This document shows positions 1 through 7,236 of a DNA stretch of 35,791 bases, in pieces. Source of the DNA: Halorubrum ezzemoulense DSM 17463 (GTDB lineage: Archaea; Halobacteriota; Halobacteria; Halobacteriales; Haloferacaceae). Positions within the stretch are counted from its first letter, which is position 1, and each line of letters opens with the position of its first letter. The DNA lies in assembly GCF_002114285.1 (NCBI RefSeq), contig NZ_NEDJ01000032.1, positions 1 to 35,791 on the forward strand. The letters are read 5' to 3'. The position numbers and the translations under genes are program-made. The notes under the pieces are model-generated. The model was not told where the DNA came from, searched no databases, and saw only the letters and a program-made list of their open reading frames with translations.

Positions 1-29
1 CGCTTCGCTTCGCGAACCTCACTCCCACA

Positions 30-35
30 TTTAAG
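30..35 (+). promoter_or_regulatory. TATA-like box of the ABC transporter operon
   Basis: TTTAAG lies 25-30 bases before the ATG at 60, the spacing expected for a leaderless haloarchaeal transcript. No Shine-Dalgarno-like sequence is evident. Confidence 0.55.
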
Positions 36-59
36 AGCCACAGCGGAGTTGAGGACGGT

Positions 60-1037
60 ATGCCCGCTATCGAGTGCCGCGGCCTCTCCAAGTACTACGG
101 CGACGTCCGGGGGATCGAAGACGTCTCCTTCACCGTCGAGGACGGCGAGGTGTTCGGCTTCCTCGGCCCGAACGGCGCGGGGAAGACGACCGCGATCCGC
201 ACGCTTTTGGGGTTCCTGTCGCCGACGGGCGGCGGCGCGACGCTCCTCGGGCGCGACGCCACGGACCCGGTCGCGTCGCGTCGCGCACGCGAGCGGATCG
301 GGTACCTCCCCGGGGATCCGGGGCTCGACCGCGACCGTACGGCCGGCGCGTTCTTAGACCACCAAGCGGCGCTCCGCGGGGAGTCGAGTCGCGACCGCCT
401 CGTCGAACGCTTCGGGCTCGACGAGTCGCGCCGCATCGGCGACCTCTCCCGGGGAAACCGGCAGAAGGTCGCGCTGGTGGCCGCGTTCATGTACGACCCG
501 GAACTCCTGTTGCTCGACGAGTCGACCTCCGGACTCGATCCGCTGATTCAAGAGGAGTTCGCGGGCCTCGTCCGCGAGCGCGTCGGCGACGGGGCGAGCG
601 TCCTCCTCTCGTCCCACGTGCTGGGCGAGGTGGCGGCGTTGTGCGATCGCGTCGGCGTCCTCCGAGAGGGGCACCTCGTCGCGGTCGAGTCGGTCGCGGA
701 CCTCCGCTCTCGCGGCGGCAAGCAGGTGCGGATCCGCGTCGCCGAAGACGTCGATCGCGGCGACTTCGAGCTCCGCGGGATCATGAATCTGCGCGTCGGA
801 GAGACCGTCTCGTTCACGTGGACCGGCGAGTACGACGCGCTGGTCGACCTGCTCTCGGGGTACACCGTCCTCGACCTCGACGTCGTCGATGCGCCGCTCG
901 AAGAGGCGTTCATGACGTTCTACGACGGCGACGTTCCGGGACCGATCGGCGGCGGCGAGCGTCAGGAGGCCGAGGCGTCGACCAACCGCGGAGCGCACGC
1001 GGATCCGACCGCCGAATCGGGGGGTGACGAGCGATGA
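60..1037 (+). CDS. ABC transporter ATP-binding protein
   Basis: This is the ATPase subunit of an ABC-2 type exporter, acting at the inner face of the membrane. Walker A GPNGAGKTT is at residues 36-44, the signature LSRGNRQ starts near 129, Walker B LLLLDE is at about 149-154 followed by a GLDP D-loop, and the switch histidine is in SSHVLGE near 186. It has 325 residues; the roughly 100 after the ATPase core end in an acidic, Gly/Glu-rich tail. The ATG at 60 follows a TATA box at leaderless distance. The stop overlaps the permease start as ATGA, so the two are translationally coupled. Family assignment is firm; the substrate cannot be read (drug, lipid or antibiotic exporters share this build). 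Confidence 0.95.
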   Translation: MPAIECRGLSKYYGDVRGIEDVSFTVEDGEVFGFLGPNGAGKTTAIRTLLGFLSPTGGGATLLGRDATDPVASRRARERIGYLPGDPGLDRDRTAGAFLDHQAALRGESSRDRLVERFGLDESRRIGDLSRGNRQKVALVAAFMYDPELLLLDESTSGLDPLIQEEFAGLVRERVGDGASVLLSSHVLGEVAALCDRVGVLREGHLVAVESVADLRSRGGKQVRIRVAEDVDRGDFELRGIMNLRVGETVSFTWTGEYDALVDLLSGYTVLDLDVVDAPLEEAFMTFYDGDVPGPIGGGERQEAEASTNRGAHADPTAESGGDER

Positions 1038-1849
1038 GCGACCGCGCGACCCCGTGGCTCGCGATCGCACGGTACGACGCCGCCGGCCGGGCCCGCGGAA
1101 CGGTCGTGCTGACTGGCCTGCTCTCCTCGTTCCTGTTGGTGTTCCTCGCGTTCTTCCCGTCCGTGGCGACCGCGGACGTCGACCTCGACGCGTACGTCGA
1201 GGCGTTCCCGCCCGCGGTCCGGGAGGCGTTCGGGATCATCGCCATCTCATCTATCGAGGGCTTCCTCGCGGTTGAGTTCTACCAGTTCGCCTGGCTCCTG
1301 CTGGTCGGGCTGTACCTGGCGTACCTCGCCGGCGGGACGATAGCGGGGGACATCGCCTCCGGTCGCATGGACCTGACGCTGTCGGCGCCCGTCGCGCGAC
1401 GTGACGTCGTGATCGGTCGGTTTCTCGGACTGGTTCCGCTCGTCGTCCTCCTCAATGTCGTGCTGCCGGTCGTCGCGTACGTCGGCGTCGTCGCGGTCGG
1501 CGAGACGATCGCGGTCGAACGCCTCGCGGCGGTCCACGCGCTCGCGGTGCCGTATCACGTGGCGTGCGTCGCGGCGGGTATCGCCGTCTCGACGCTGCTC
1601 TCGCGGCCGGGGGTCGCTCAGCGGGTCGCGCTCGGGGGACTGTTCGCGCTGTTCATGTTCGACTCCCTCGTCGCCAGCACCGACTACGCCGCGGCCGGGA
1701 ACGTCAGCCCGACGGCCCACTACGACCCCTCCGCGGTGTTGGTGTTGGGCGAGTACGACCTCACGGGCGCCGCAGTCCTGCTCGCCGCGACGGCCGTCCT
1801 CCTCGCGATCGCTATCGTCCGATTCCGCCGCGCGGACCTCTCGGGATGA
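1034..1849 (+). CDS. ABC-2 type transporter permease
   Basis: This 271-residue integral membrane protein is the partner of the upstream ATPase. About six hydrophobic segments are visible (near residues 22-45, 80-105, 135-160, 170-190, 195-215 and 245-263). The motif GDIASGRMDLTLSAPV lies between segments 2 and 3, which is typical of ABC-2 permeases of the ABC-type multidrug/NosY kind. The start ATG overlaps the ATPase stop by four bases. No further transport gene follows, so the complex is probably two ATPases with two permeases. The substrate is unknown. Confidence 0.92.
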   Translation: MSDRATPWLAIARYDAAGRARGTVVLTGLLSSFLLVFLAFFPSVATADVDLDAYVEAFPPAVREAFGIIAISSIEGFLAVEFYQFAWLLLVGLYLAYLAGGTIAGDIASGRMDLTLSAPVARRDVVIGRFLGLVPLVVLLNVVLPVVAYVGVVAVGETIAVERLAAVHALAVPYHVACVAAGIAVSTLLSRPGVAQRVALGGLFALFMFDSLVASTDYAAAGNVSPTAHYDPSAVLVLGEYDLTGAAVLLAATAVLLAIAIVRFRRADLSG

Positions 1850-1934
1850 CCTCCCTCGGCACACGATTTCCGTGACGCGACGCCGTGACGGCCGTCGTCG
1901 CGGGCGGTCCGCGATGACGCGGCCGCCTGTCGCC

Positions 1935-1952
1935 TTTTAGGAAGATACTTCC
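1935..1952 (+). promoter_or_regulatory. Promoter of rpl18a-pfdA-ftsY with adjoining inverted repeat
   Basis: TTTTAG (1935-1940) is the best TATA candidate before the ATG at 1976 and would give a leader of about ten bases. It runs into a perfect inverted repeat GGAAG-ATA-CTTCC (1940-1952). The repeat lies between the TATA box and the expected transcription start, where a bound protein would block initiation. A role as operator is inference. Confidence 0.4.
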
Positions 1953-1975
1953 CTGTCCCTGCCGGATCGGGGAAC

Positions 1976-2152
1976 ATGAGTACCTACACGGTGAGTGGAC
2001 GGTTCCAGAGCCGAGACGGCGACCAGCCGTTCACGAAGGACATCGAGGCGGAGAACGAGGACCTCGCCCGCGAGCGGATCTACACCACGGTCGGGAGCCA
2101 GCACAACCGGAAGCGCACCCAGATCGAGATCGAGGAGGTGTCCGAGGCATGA
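1976..2152 (+). CDS. rpl18a: 50S ribosomal protein L18Ae (LX / L20a)
   Basis: This 58-residue protein begins MSTYTVSGRFQSRDG and ends with a basic then acidic stretch (RKRTQIEIEEVSEA). Both size and sequence fit the archaeal LX protein of the large ribosomal subunit. The ATG at 1976 follows a TATA-like box. The stop overlaps the prefoldin alpha start as ATGA at 2149-2152. The order rpl18a-pfdA-ftsY is a well known archaeal arrangement, which supports the call. Confidence 0.92.
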   Translation: MSTYTVSGRFQSRDGDQPFTKDIEAENEDLARERIYTTVGSQHNRKRTQIEIEEVSEA

Positions 2153-2610
2153 TGGGCGGCGGACAACAGCAGCTCCAGCAGCTCTCACAGGAGATCCAGG
2201 CGCTCGACGAGGAGATCGAGGCCCTCGAAGGCGAAATCGCCGACTACCGCGAGGAGAAGGCCGACATCGACGACGCCGTCGAGGCCATCAAGACCCTCGA
2301 CACGGGCGCGACCGTTCAGGTCCCGCTCGGCGGCGGCGCCTACCTCCGCGCGGAGGTCCAGGACATCGACGAGGTCATCGTCTCGCTCGGCGGAAACTAC
2401 TCCGCGGAGCAGGAGCAGGGCGACGCGATCGACGTCCTCCGGCGCAAGCAGGAGGCGCTCGACGACCGGATCGAGGAGACGCAGGAGGAGGTCGACGAGC
2501 TGGAGTCCGAGAGCGACGAGCTCGAACAGCAGGCCCAGCAGATGCAACAGCAGATGCAGCAACAGCAGATGCAGCAGATGCAGCAGGCCGAGGAAGGCGA
2601 CGGGGAGTAA
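2149..2610 (+). CDS. pfdA: Prefoldin subunit alpha
   Basis: This 153-residue subunit of the hexameric chaperone prefoldin passes unfolded proteins to the thermosome in the cytoplasm. It has the class layout: an N-terminal coiled coil (residues 5-50), a beta-hairpin core (about 55-90, with VPLGGGAYLRAEV) and a C-terminal coiled coil (about 90-130). The last 25 or so residues are Gln/Met-rich (QQMQQQMQQQQMQQMQQ) and end acidic. The ATG overlaps the rpl18a stop, and ftsY follows after 15 bases, so the three are one operon. Confidence 0.94.
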   Translation: MMGGGQQQLQQLSQEIQALDEEIEALEGEIADYREEKADIDDAVEAIKTLDTGATVQVPLGGGAYLRAEVQDIDEVIVSLGGNYSAEQEQGDAIDVLRRKQEALDDRIEETQEEVDELESESDELEQQAQQMQQQMQQQQMQQMQQAEEGDGE

Positions 2611-2625
2611 GACGGAGACTATACC

Positions 2626-3705
2626 GTGTTCGACGGACTGAAAGACAAGCTCTCCGGCTTCCGCGAGGACGTCGAGGAGTCGACGGAGGCCGAGGAGGAC
2701 GAGGCCCCGCCCGAGGAAGCGACGACCGCTGAGAGCGGCGCCGACGCGACCGCGGAATCCCCTTCGGCGGTCGACAGCGACGCGGGCGGTTCGGACGAGT
2801 CGTCGAACGACGACGAGCCGAGTACCTTCCAGCGCGCGAAGGCGTTCGCGACCGGGCGCATCATCATCGAGGAGGAGGACCTCGAGGAGCCGCTGTGGAA
2901 CCTCGAGATGGCGCTGCTCGAGAGCGACGTGGAGATGAGCGTCGCCGAGCAGATCCTCGACAGCGTCCGCGAGAGCATGCTCGGCGAGTCCCGCAAGCAG
3001 GTCGAGACGACCGGCGAACTCGTCGAGTCTGCGCTCCACGACGCCCTCCTCGACGTCATCGCCGTCGGACAGTTCGACTTCGAAGAGCGGATCGCCGAGG
3101 CCGACAAACCCGTCACCATCGTCTTCACCGGCGTCAACGGCGTCGGGAAGACGACGAGCATCGCGAAGCTCTCCGAGTGGCTCGGTGACCGAGGCTACTC
3201 ATCCGTCCTCGCGAACGGCGACACGTACCGCGCGGGCGCGAACGAGCAGATCCGCGAACACGCCGACCGGCTCGGCCGCGACCTGATCAGCCACGACCAG
3301 GGCGGCGATCCGGCGGCCGTCATCTACGACGGCGTCGAGTACGCCGAGGCGAACGACGTCGACGTCGTCCTCGGCGACACGGCGGGGCGGCTCCACACGA
3401 GCGACGACCTAATGGCCCAACTGGAGAAGATCGACCGCGTCGTCGACCCGGACATGACGCTGTTCGTCGACGAGGCCGTCGCGGGGCAGGACGCGGTCAA
3501 CCGCGCGAAAGAGTTCAACGACGCCGCCGCGATCGACGGCGCAATCTTGACGAAGGCCGACGCCGACTCCTCCGGTGGTGCCGCCATTTCGGTCGCGTAC
3601 GTCACCGGGAAACCGATCCTCTTCCTCGGAACCGGGCAGGGGTACGACGACATCACGCGATTCGACCCTGAGGCTCTCGTCGAGAGCCTCCTCGACGAGG
3701 AGTGA
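2626..3705 (+). CDS. ftsY: Signal recognition particle receptor FtsY
   Basis: FtsY is the membrane-associated GTPase that docks SRP-ribosome complexes at the translocon. Residues 1-65 form a highly acidic Ser/Asp/Glu-rich A domain, then the N helical bundle (about 68-150), then the G domain. In the G domain are GVNGVGKTT at 169-177, DTAGR near 251, TKADAD, and a final GQGYDDITRFDPEALV that matches SRP GTPases. It has 359 residues, normal for haloarchaea. The start is GTG at 2626, giving MFDGLKDKLSGF, the usual N-terminus. It is the last gene of the rpl18a-pfdA-ftsY operon. Confidence 0.97.
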   Translation: MFDGLKDKLSGFREDVEESTEAEEDEAPPEEATTAESGADATAESPSAVDSDAGGSDESSNDDEPSTFQRAKAFATGRIIIEEEDLEEPLWNLEMALLESDVEMSVAEQILDSVRESMLGESRKQVETTGELVESALHDALLDVIAVGQFDFEERIAEADKPVTIVFTGVNGVGKTTSIAKLSEWLGDRGYSSVLANGDTYRAGANEQIREHADRLGRDLISHDQGGDPAAVIYDGVEYAEANDVDVVLGDTAGRLHTSDDLMAQLEKIDRVVDPDMTLFVDEAVAGQDAVNRAKEFNDAAAIDGAILTKADADSSGGAAISVAYVTGKPILFLGTGQGYDDITRFDPEALVESLLDEE

Positions 3706-3762
3706 CCGTCGGGCGGACCGCGCCCACTCTTTCCTTTCGGTCGCCTGAGCCGTTCTCCGCGC

Positions 3763-4264
3763 TCACCGCACCCGGAGCGCCAGCTCTCGAAGTGGGCGCT
3801 CGCGGGGTGGTAGTCTGGTTCGACGCCCGGCGGCTCCGGCGGTACGGGGCCGCCGCCGCTCCCCGCGGGCGAGAGCTTCTCGTACCAAGGCCCGGCCGGG
3901 CCACGGTACGTGTCGACGCAGTCGACGAACCGGTTGCGCCGCTCGCGGAATCGCTCGGCGGCTACGTCGCCGCCCCGGTCGCGGGCGCGCTCCCCGAGCG
4001 CCGCGGCCGCGCCGGTCCCTTCCGCGAGCGCCCAGCCGTACCGCTCGCCGGAGCCGGGTACCGGCTCGCGGTCCGCCGGCGCCGCCGCGAGGCACGAGGC
4101 TACGTCGCGAGAGCGGTCGCCGAAGCCGTTCGCCGCGCGGGACAGCCGTCGGGGTCCGACACAGAGGATGGCGGTGACCGCCGTCCCGGCGAGGACGGAC
4201 AGGCCGGTGAGGGCGGCACTCTCAGGAGCGCCATCGTCGTTGCCTCACCGTTTTTTTCCGACAT
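3763..4264 (-). pseudogene. Frameshifted gene for a putative membrane-anchored protein
   Basis: No intact reading frame explains this stretch, but a coding-like frame runs leftward from about 4244 with high third-position GC. It reads AALTGLSVLAGTAVTAILCV (a membrane segment), then a soluble part containing ERFRERRNRFVDCVDTYRG and PAWYEKLSPAGSG. That frame has a TGA at 4247-4245 and no ATG or GTG near its start. The ATG at 4264 opens MSEKNGEA in another frame. Adding one base near 4235-4244 joins them as MSEKNGEA-NDDGAPES followed by the membrane segment. The downstream frame also lacks a stop before running antisense into ftsY, so a second lesion near the 3' end is likely. A T7 run (4251-4257, plus strand) sits beside the break. 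It could be a pseudogene or a sequencing error; the family is not recognised. Confidence 0.55.
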
Positions 4265-4485
4265 GTGAGTGACACGGTGCTTCGCCGTCAGTCGACACGC
4301 GGACCGTTCGAGCGGCCGGCCGCGCCGTCGACTATTTTCGGAAGGGTTCAGCCCACCGTGCTCGTGTGCGACCACCCCGGTATCTTCGCGACCGGCCCCA
4401 CCGTTTGGATATAGCCACATACGATTTACGTGGCTGCGCTCGAACGAAACGAGTCGCTACTGGGACGACGAAATTGGAACCACTC

Positions 4486-5520
4486 TCACGCGAAGAGTCG
4501 GTAGACGTTCGCCTCGTAAACCTCCCGGACCTGATCCCCCCAGTTGTGCGTGTACGTGTCGATCACGTCGTCGGCGACATCGCCGCGGAGGTACTTAACC
4601 ACTCCGCGGTCGCCGGTTCTGTCGCGGAGGTGCGTCGTGAAGAAGTGGCGGAAGTAGTGGGGCGTGACGTTCTCGTCGGCGCCGCCGCCGGTCCGGTACC
4701 ACCCCTCCTCGCGGGCGTGCCGCTCGACGACGTGTCTGACCGCCTGCGGTTCCAATCGTTCCCCCCATCCCTCCGCGGTGCCGACGAACAGCGGCTCAGC
4801 CGGCGACGGCGAGTCCGGACGCACCGCGAGCCACGCCTTCAGCGCTCTGCGGAGTTCGTCGTCGACCGGGATCACCGTCCCGCGCTTCCGTTTGTTCGCG
4901 GCCGTTCGCACCTCCCCGTTCAGCTCCTCGCCGACGGTCGCCTCGGCGGTCACGAAAATCGAGTCCGGCCGTTCGGACAGCGCCGGGCGTCCCCCGAGCG
5001 AGTACGCCGCGTTGAGGAGGTCCGGGTCGCTGACCGACAGGTCTCGCAGGTCGAGGTTACACAGCTCGCCGACCCGCATGCCGGTCTTGAGGAGCGTCAC
5101 CACCAGCGCGCGGTGGAGCGGGTGCCGGATTCCGGCGACGAACGAGCGCATCGCAGAGACCGAGACGTCGCGGCGGGCCGGGTCCTTATCGACGGTCTCG
5201 TCCATTTCCTCCATCACCAGCGTCATCGGGTTACCGTCGAAGGCCTTTACCTCCGTCATGTACCCGTAAAACCGGTGGAGGTACGCCGCGTACGTCGCGA
5301 CCGTGCTGTCGGCGACGTCACCCCGCAGCGAGTGGACGAACGCCATACAGTCGCGGTGCGTCGCGGCCTCCGGATCAACGTCGTCCAAGAACGCCTCGAA
5401 CCGCCGGAGAACGCGCTCGTACGCCGCCCTGGTCCGGTCCGTCTTTCCGTGGTAGGTGAGGTCTTCGAGGAAGTAGCCGACGGGGTCGTCGGGGTCCGGA
5501 GACGCTCTCGCGCTACTCAT
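4486..5520 (-). CDS. Tyrosine recombinase / Xer-like site-specific integrase
   Basis: This 344-residue DNA strand-exchange enzyme has an N-terminal SAM-like DNA-binding domain (about 15-95, including RAAYERVLRRFEAFL). The catalytic domain follows with the first Arg in TGMRVGEL (R149), a basic beta-hairpin region NKRKRGTV (about 209-216), HYFR (H288, R291) and the nucleophile in DTYTHNW (Y323). The usual GH before the tyrosine is replaced by RGD (LRGDVADDVIDTY). It overlaps the upstream DUF5805-like gene by 8 bases. No tRNA gene, duplicated target or phage gene is nearby, so it looks like a resident chromosomal recombinase rather than the integrase of a recent element. Its natural target is unknown. 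Confidence 0.88.
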   Translation of the reverse strand: MSSARASPDPDDPVGYFLEDLTYHGKTDRTRAAYERVLRRFEAFLDDVDPEAATHRDCMAFVHSLRGDVADSTVATYAAYLHRFYGYMTEVKAFDGNPMTLVMEEMDETVDKDPARRDVSVSAMRSFVAGIRHPLHRALVVTLLKTGMRVGELCNLDLRDLSVSDPDLLNAAYSLGGRPALSERPDSIFVTAEATVGEELNGEVRTAANKRKRGTVIPVDDELRRALKAWLAVRPDSPSPAEPLFVGTAEGWGERLEPQAVRHVVERHAREEGWYRTGGGADENVTPHYFRHFFTTHLRDRTGDRGVVKYLRGDVADDVIDTYTHNWGDQVREVYEANVYRLFA

Positions 5521-5893
5521 CGGTCAACACGTACCCCCCTTCTCGGCCGCTGTACCGGATCCGATTGCGCTCCTGTAGCTCGTCGAGGGTCTCCTCCAGT
5601 TCGTCCTCCACGTCGCCGACCACCGCTTGGACGAGTTCGTCCCACGAGCGGGGCCCCGATTCGAGAGCCGCGTGGACGCGCTTTTCGAGGTCGCTACCCC
5701 CGGGGTCGGCGGGCTCGGAAGGGGGCTCCTCCCGACCTTCCGATCCGGTCGGCGCGAACCCCCTCCGCCCGGCCTGAACCATCGTCCTGACGAACTCGCT
5801 CAGCGACATGTCGAGCTCGTCGGCGTGGTCGCGCCACACGTCCTTCTGTTCCGTCGGCACGTACGTCTTCACCGACTGTCGATCGCCTCCCAT
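5513..5893 (-). CDS. DUF5805-like ribbon-helix-helix / winged-helix protein
   Basis: This 126-residue protein is encoded just before the recombinase. Residues 6-45 (SVKTYVPTEQKDVWRDHADE, then LDMSLSEFVRTMVQAG) fit a ribbon-helix-helix DNA-binding domain. An acidic Pro/Gly linker covers about 46-68. Residues 69-126 (LEKRVHAALESGPRSWDEL ending YVLTDE) look like a winged helix. I recognise this layout as the haloarchaeal DUF5805 family, from memory. It probably serves as a repressor of the operon or an accessory factor of the recombinase. The stop lies 8 bases inside the recombinase gene. Inverted repeats upstream are plausible binding sites. Confidence 0.8.
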   Translation of the reverse strand: MGGDRQSVKTYVPTEQKDVWRDHADELDMSLSEFVRTMVQAGRRGFAPTGSEGREEPPSEPADPGGSDLEKRVHAALESGPRSWDELVQAVVGDVEDELEETLDELQERNRIRYSGREGGYVLTDE

Positions 5894-5932
5894 CGTTCTC
5901 GGACGACCGTTCTCGCTGCCGTGACTTCAATC

Positions 5933-5963
5933 TATCCTAGATTTCTGGATAAGTGACCTTATC
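5933..5963. promoter_or_regulatory. Two overlapping inverted repeats, candidate operator of the DUF5805-recombinase operon
   Basis: A perfect repeat GATAAG-TGAC-CTTATC occupies 5948-5963. It overlaps TATCC-N9-GGATA at 5933-5951. A further TTATCC lies at 6002-6007. The sites are 40-114 bases before the DUF5805-like start at 5893. Ribbon-helix-helix regulators bind such short palindromes, so autoregulation is a reasonable inference, not shown. Confidence 0.45.
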
Positions 5964-6221
5964 TCAGTGAGCAGGACCACATTTTGGCCGGGTTGAGTTT
6001 ATTATCCAACTCTCTAGCACCATTAGTTCCAACCACTAGTTATACAATCCAAGATATTCGATTGGGACACGCGATTCCCAACGGGCGGCAATGTGAATCT
6101 GATCGGCCCCGGATGTCGTCCGTCGGCCCAATCGCTTTCCCCGCTCTGCGCGAGCCGTTCGGTGCGGCGACGAGAGTCGTAGTGCGAGAACGCTGGGGTA
6201 ACTGGCGATAGTACTCGGCGG

Positions 6222-6241
6222 GTGCCGGTTCGAAACGGCAC
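6222..6241. repeat. 6-bp-arm inverted repeat (possible hairpin)
   Basis: GTGCCG (6222-6227) and CGGCAC (6236-6241) flank the eight bases GTTCGAAA. It lies 67-86 bases beyond the stop of the HisG-like gene, whose transcript would carry it, so it could be a 3'-end structure. No U-run follows on the minus strand. Confidence 0.35.
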
Positions 6242-6307
6242 ACATCGGCGCCGGACGTCGTCGCGACTCGAACGCGTACATCTCATGCCGCTATACTATC
6301 TCTGGTA

Positions 6308-7213
6308 TCAGACGCGGATCTCCGAGTCGGCCGCCTCTCGTTCGAGCGCCCAGAGGACGCGGGAGACCGAATCGTCGGCCTCGGCCGCGTTACGCATCAG
6401 GACCGTCTCGCTCGGGAAGAGGTGTTCCCCGACGGCGAGTCCGTGTTCGCGCGCCGTCGAGCCGGTGACGGTGAGGTAGACGCCGAGACCGACCCTGGCT
6501 ATCGCCGCCTCCTCCTCCTCGTCGGCCTCCGGGTAGACGAACTCCACCCCGTCGAGCGCGTCGGTCCCTAACACGGCAGTGACGAGGCGCTCGTACCGCG
6601 GCGAGATACACAGCGACCCCTCGTAGTCGGCCAGATACGCGCGGTCGTACGTCTCTCCCGGTCTGCGTCGGTCCTCGCGTCCCATCAGCGTGTGGTACAC
6701 CGTGTCACCGAGACCGGTCACCACGCGCACGTCGGTGTCGACCGGGTCGATCCGGTCGTTGATGTCCGAGATGTCGCCGAGTCCGCCCCCTCGGATCCCG
6801 ACGACCTCCTCTAAGACGAGGTCGGCGGAGTCGAATCCGAGCGCGAACTCGTGGGTTCGGAGCGCACGGAACGGTTCCTCGCGGCCGACGAGCTTGACCG
6901 TCACGTCGCCGAGATCCACCGTGGCGGCGTCGAACACGATTCGCCGCGGCTTGCCGTCCCGGTCGTCGCGCAGCAGCGTGTACTCCGGTTCGGCCGCCGT
7001 CGTCGGGTCAGAGTACTCCGCGAGCCGCTCGTACGGGCCCTCGTCGGCGTCGACCGACCCCTTCGTGACGGCCTTCTCGTATCGGAGCGTGTTGCTCACG
7101 CCGTCCGCGAGCCGGTCGAGGCGGTCGTCGCTCGCGACGGTCGCGATCCGCTCTAAGACCGCTTCGAGCGGGCGCCCCTTCCGGGGCACGGCGACCGGGA
7201 CCGGGTCTGTCAT
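6308..7213 (-). CDS. HisG-like (ATP phosphoribosyltransferase-fold) protein of unknown function
   Basis: This 301-residue protein carries the signature ends of HisG: VAVPRKGRPLEAVLERI at residues 7-23 and VYLTVTGSTAREHGL at about 245-259, corresponding to the IVD-xx-STGxTLxxNGL PRPP-binding segment. The region VRVVTGLGDTVYH (162-174) fits the second HisG strand. The acidic residues expected before the TG motif are replaced by Gly and Tyr, and the usual Asn after it is His258, so normal PRPP chemistry is doubtful. Residues 52-100 hold a lineage-specific stretch. The ATG at 7213 was chosen because a TATA-like element sits 24-29 bases upstream and the longer frame is low-complexity. No histidine genes are nearby. 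Confidence 0.7.
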   Translation of the reverse strand: MTDPVPVAVPRKGRPLEAVLERIATVASDDRLDRLADGVSNTLRYEKAVTKGSVDADEGPYERLAEYSDPTTAAEPEYTLLRDDRDGKPRRIVFDAATVDLGDVTVKLVGREEPFRALRTHEFALGFDSADLVLEEVVGIRGGGLGDISDINDRIDPVDTDVRVVTGLGDTVYHTLMGREDRRRPGETYDRAYLADYEGSLCISPRYERLVTAVLGTDALDGVEFVYPEADEEEEAAIARVGLGVYLTVTGSTAREHGLAVGEHLFPSETVLMRNAAEADDSVSRVLWALEREAADSEIRV

Positions 7214-7236
7214 TGCCCCATCTGCGACCGCGCGCG

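Larger units (their letters stand above)
5894..6307. other. 414-base intergenic region rich in inverted repeats
   Basis: No convincing gene lies here. The stretch from about 5930 to 6065 is clearly more AT-rich than its surroundings and holds several TATCC/GGATA half-sites next to the DUF5805-like gene. A separate hairpin-like repeat lies at 6222-6241. Short reading frames on both strands have no protein-like composition. No tRNA fold could be built around the GGTTCGAA at 6227-6234. Confidence 0.6.

Noticed and set aside
354-1070. Long antisense frame opposite the ABC ATPase
   Set aside because: High GC keeps opposite frames open; the plus strand has full ABC motifs and a promoter.
4366-5790. 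474-residue plus-strand frame opposite the recombinase
   Set aside because: Arg/Val/Pro-rich shadow; the minus strand encodes a recombinase with recognisable catalytic motifs.
4486-5893. Integrated element bounded by att sites
   Set aside because: No tRNA gene or flanking direct repeats were visible, and genes on both sides are ordinary chromosomal ones.
6219-6241. T-arm-like GGTTCGAA suggesting a tRNA gene
   Set aside because: No matching acceptor, D or anticodon arms can be built at the required distances on either strand.
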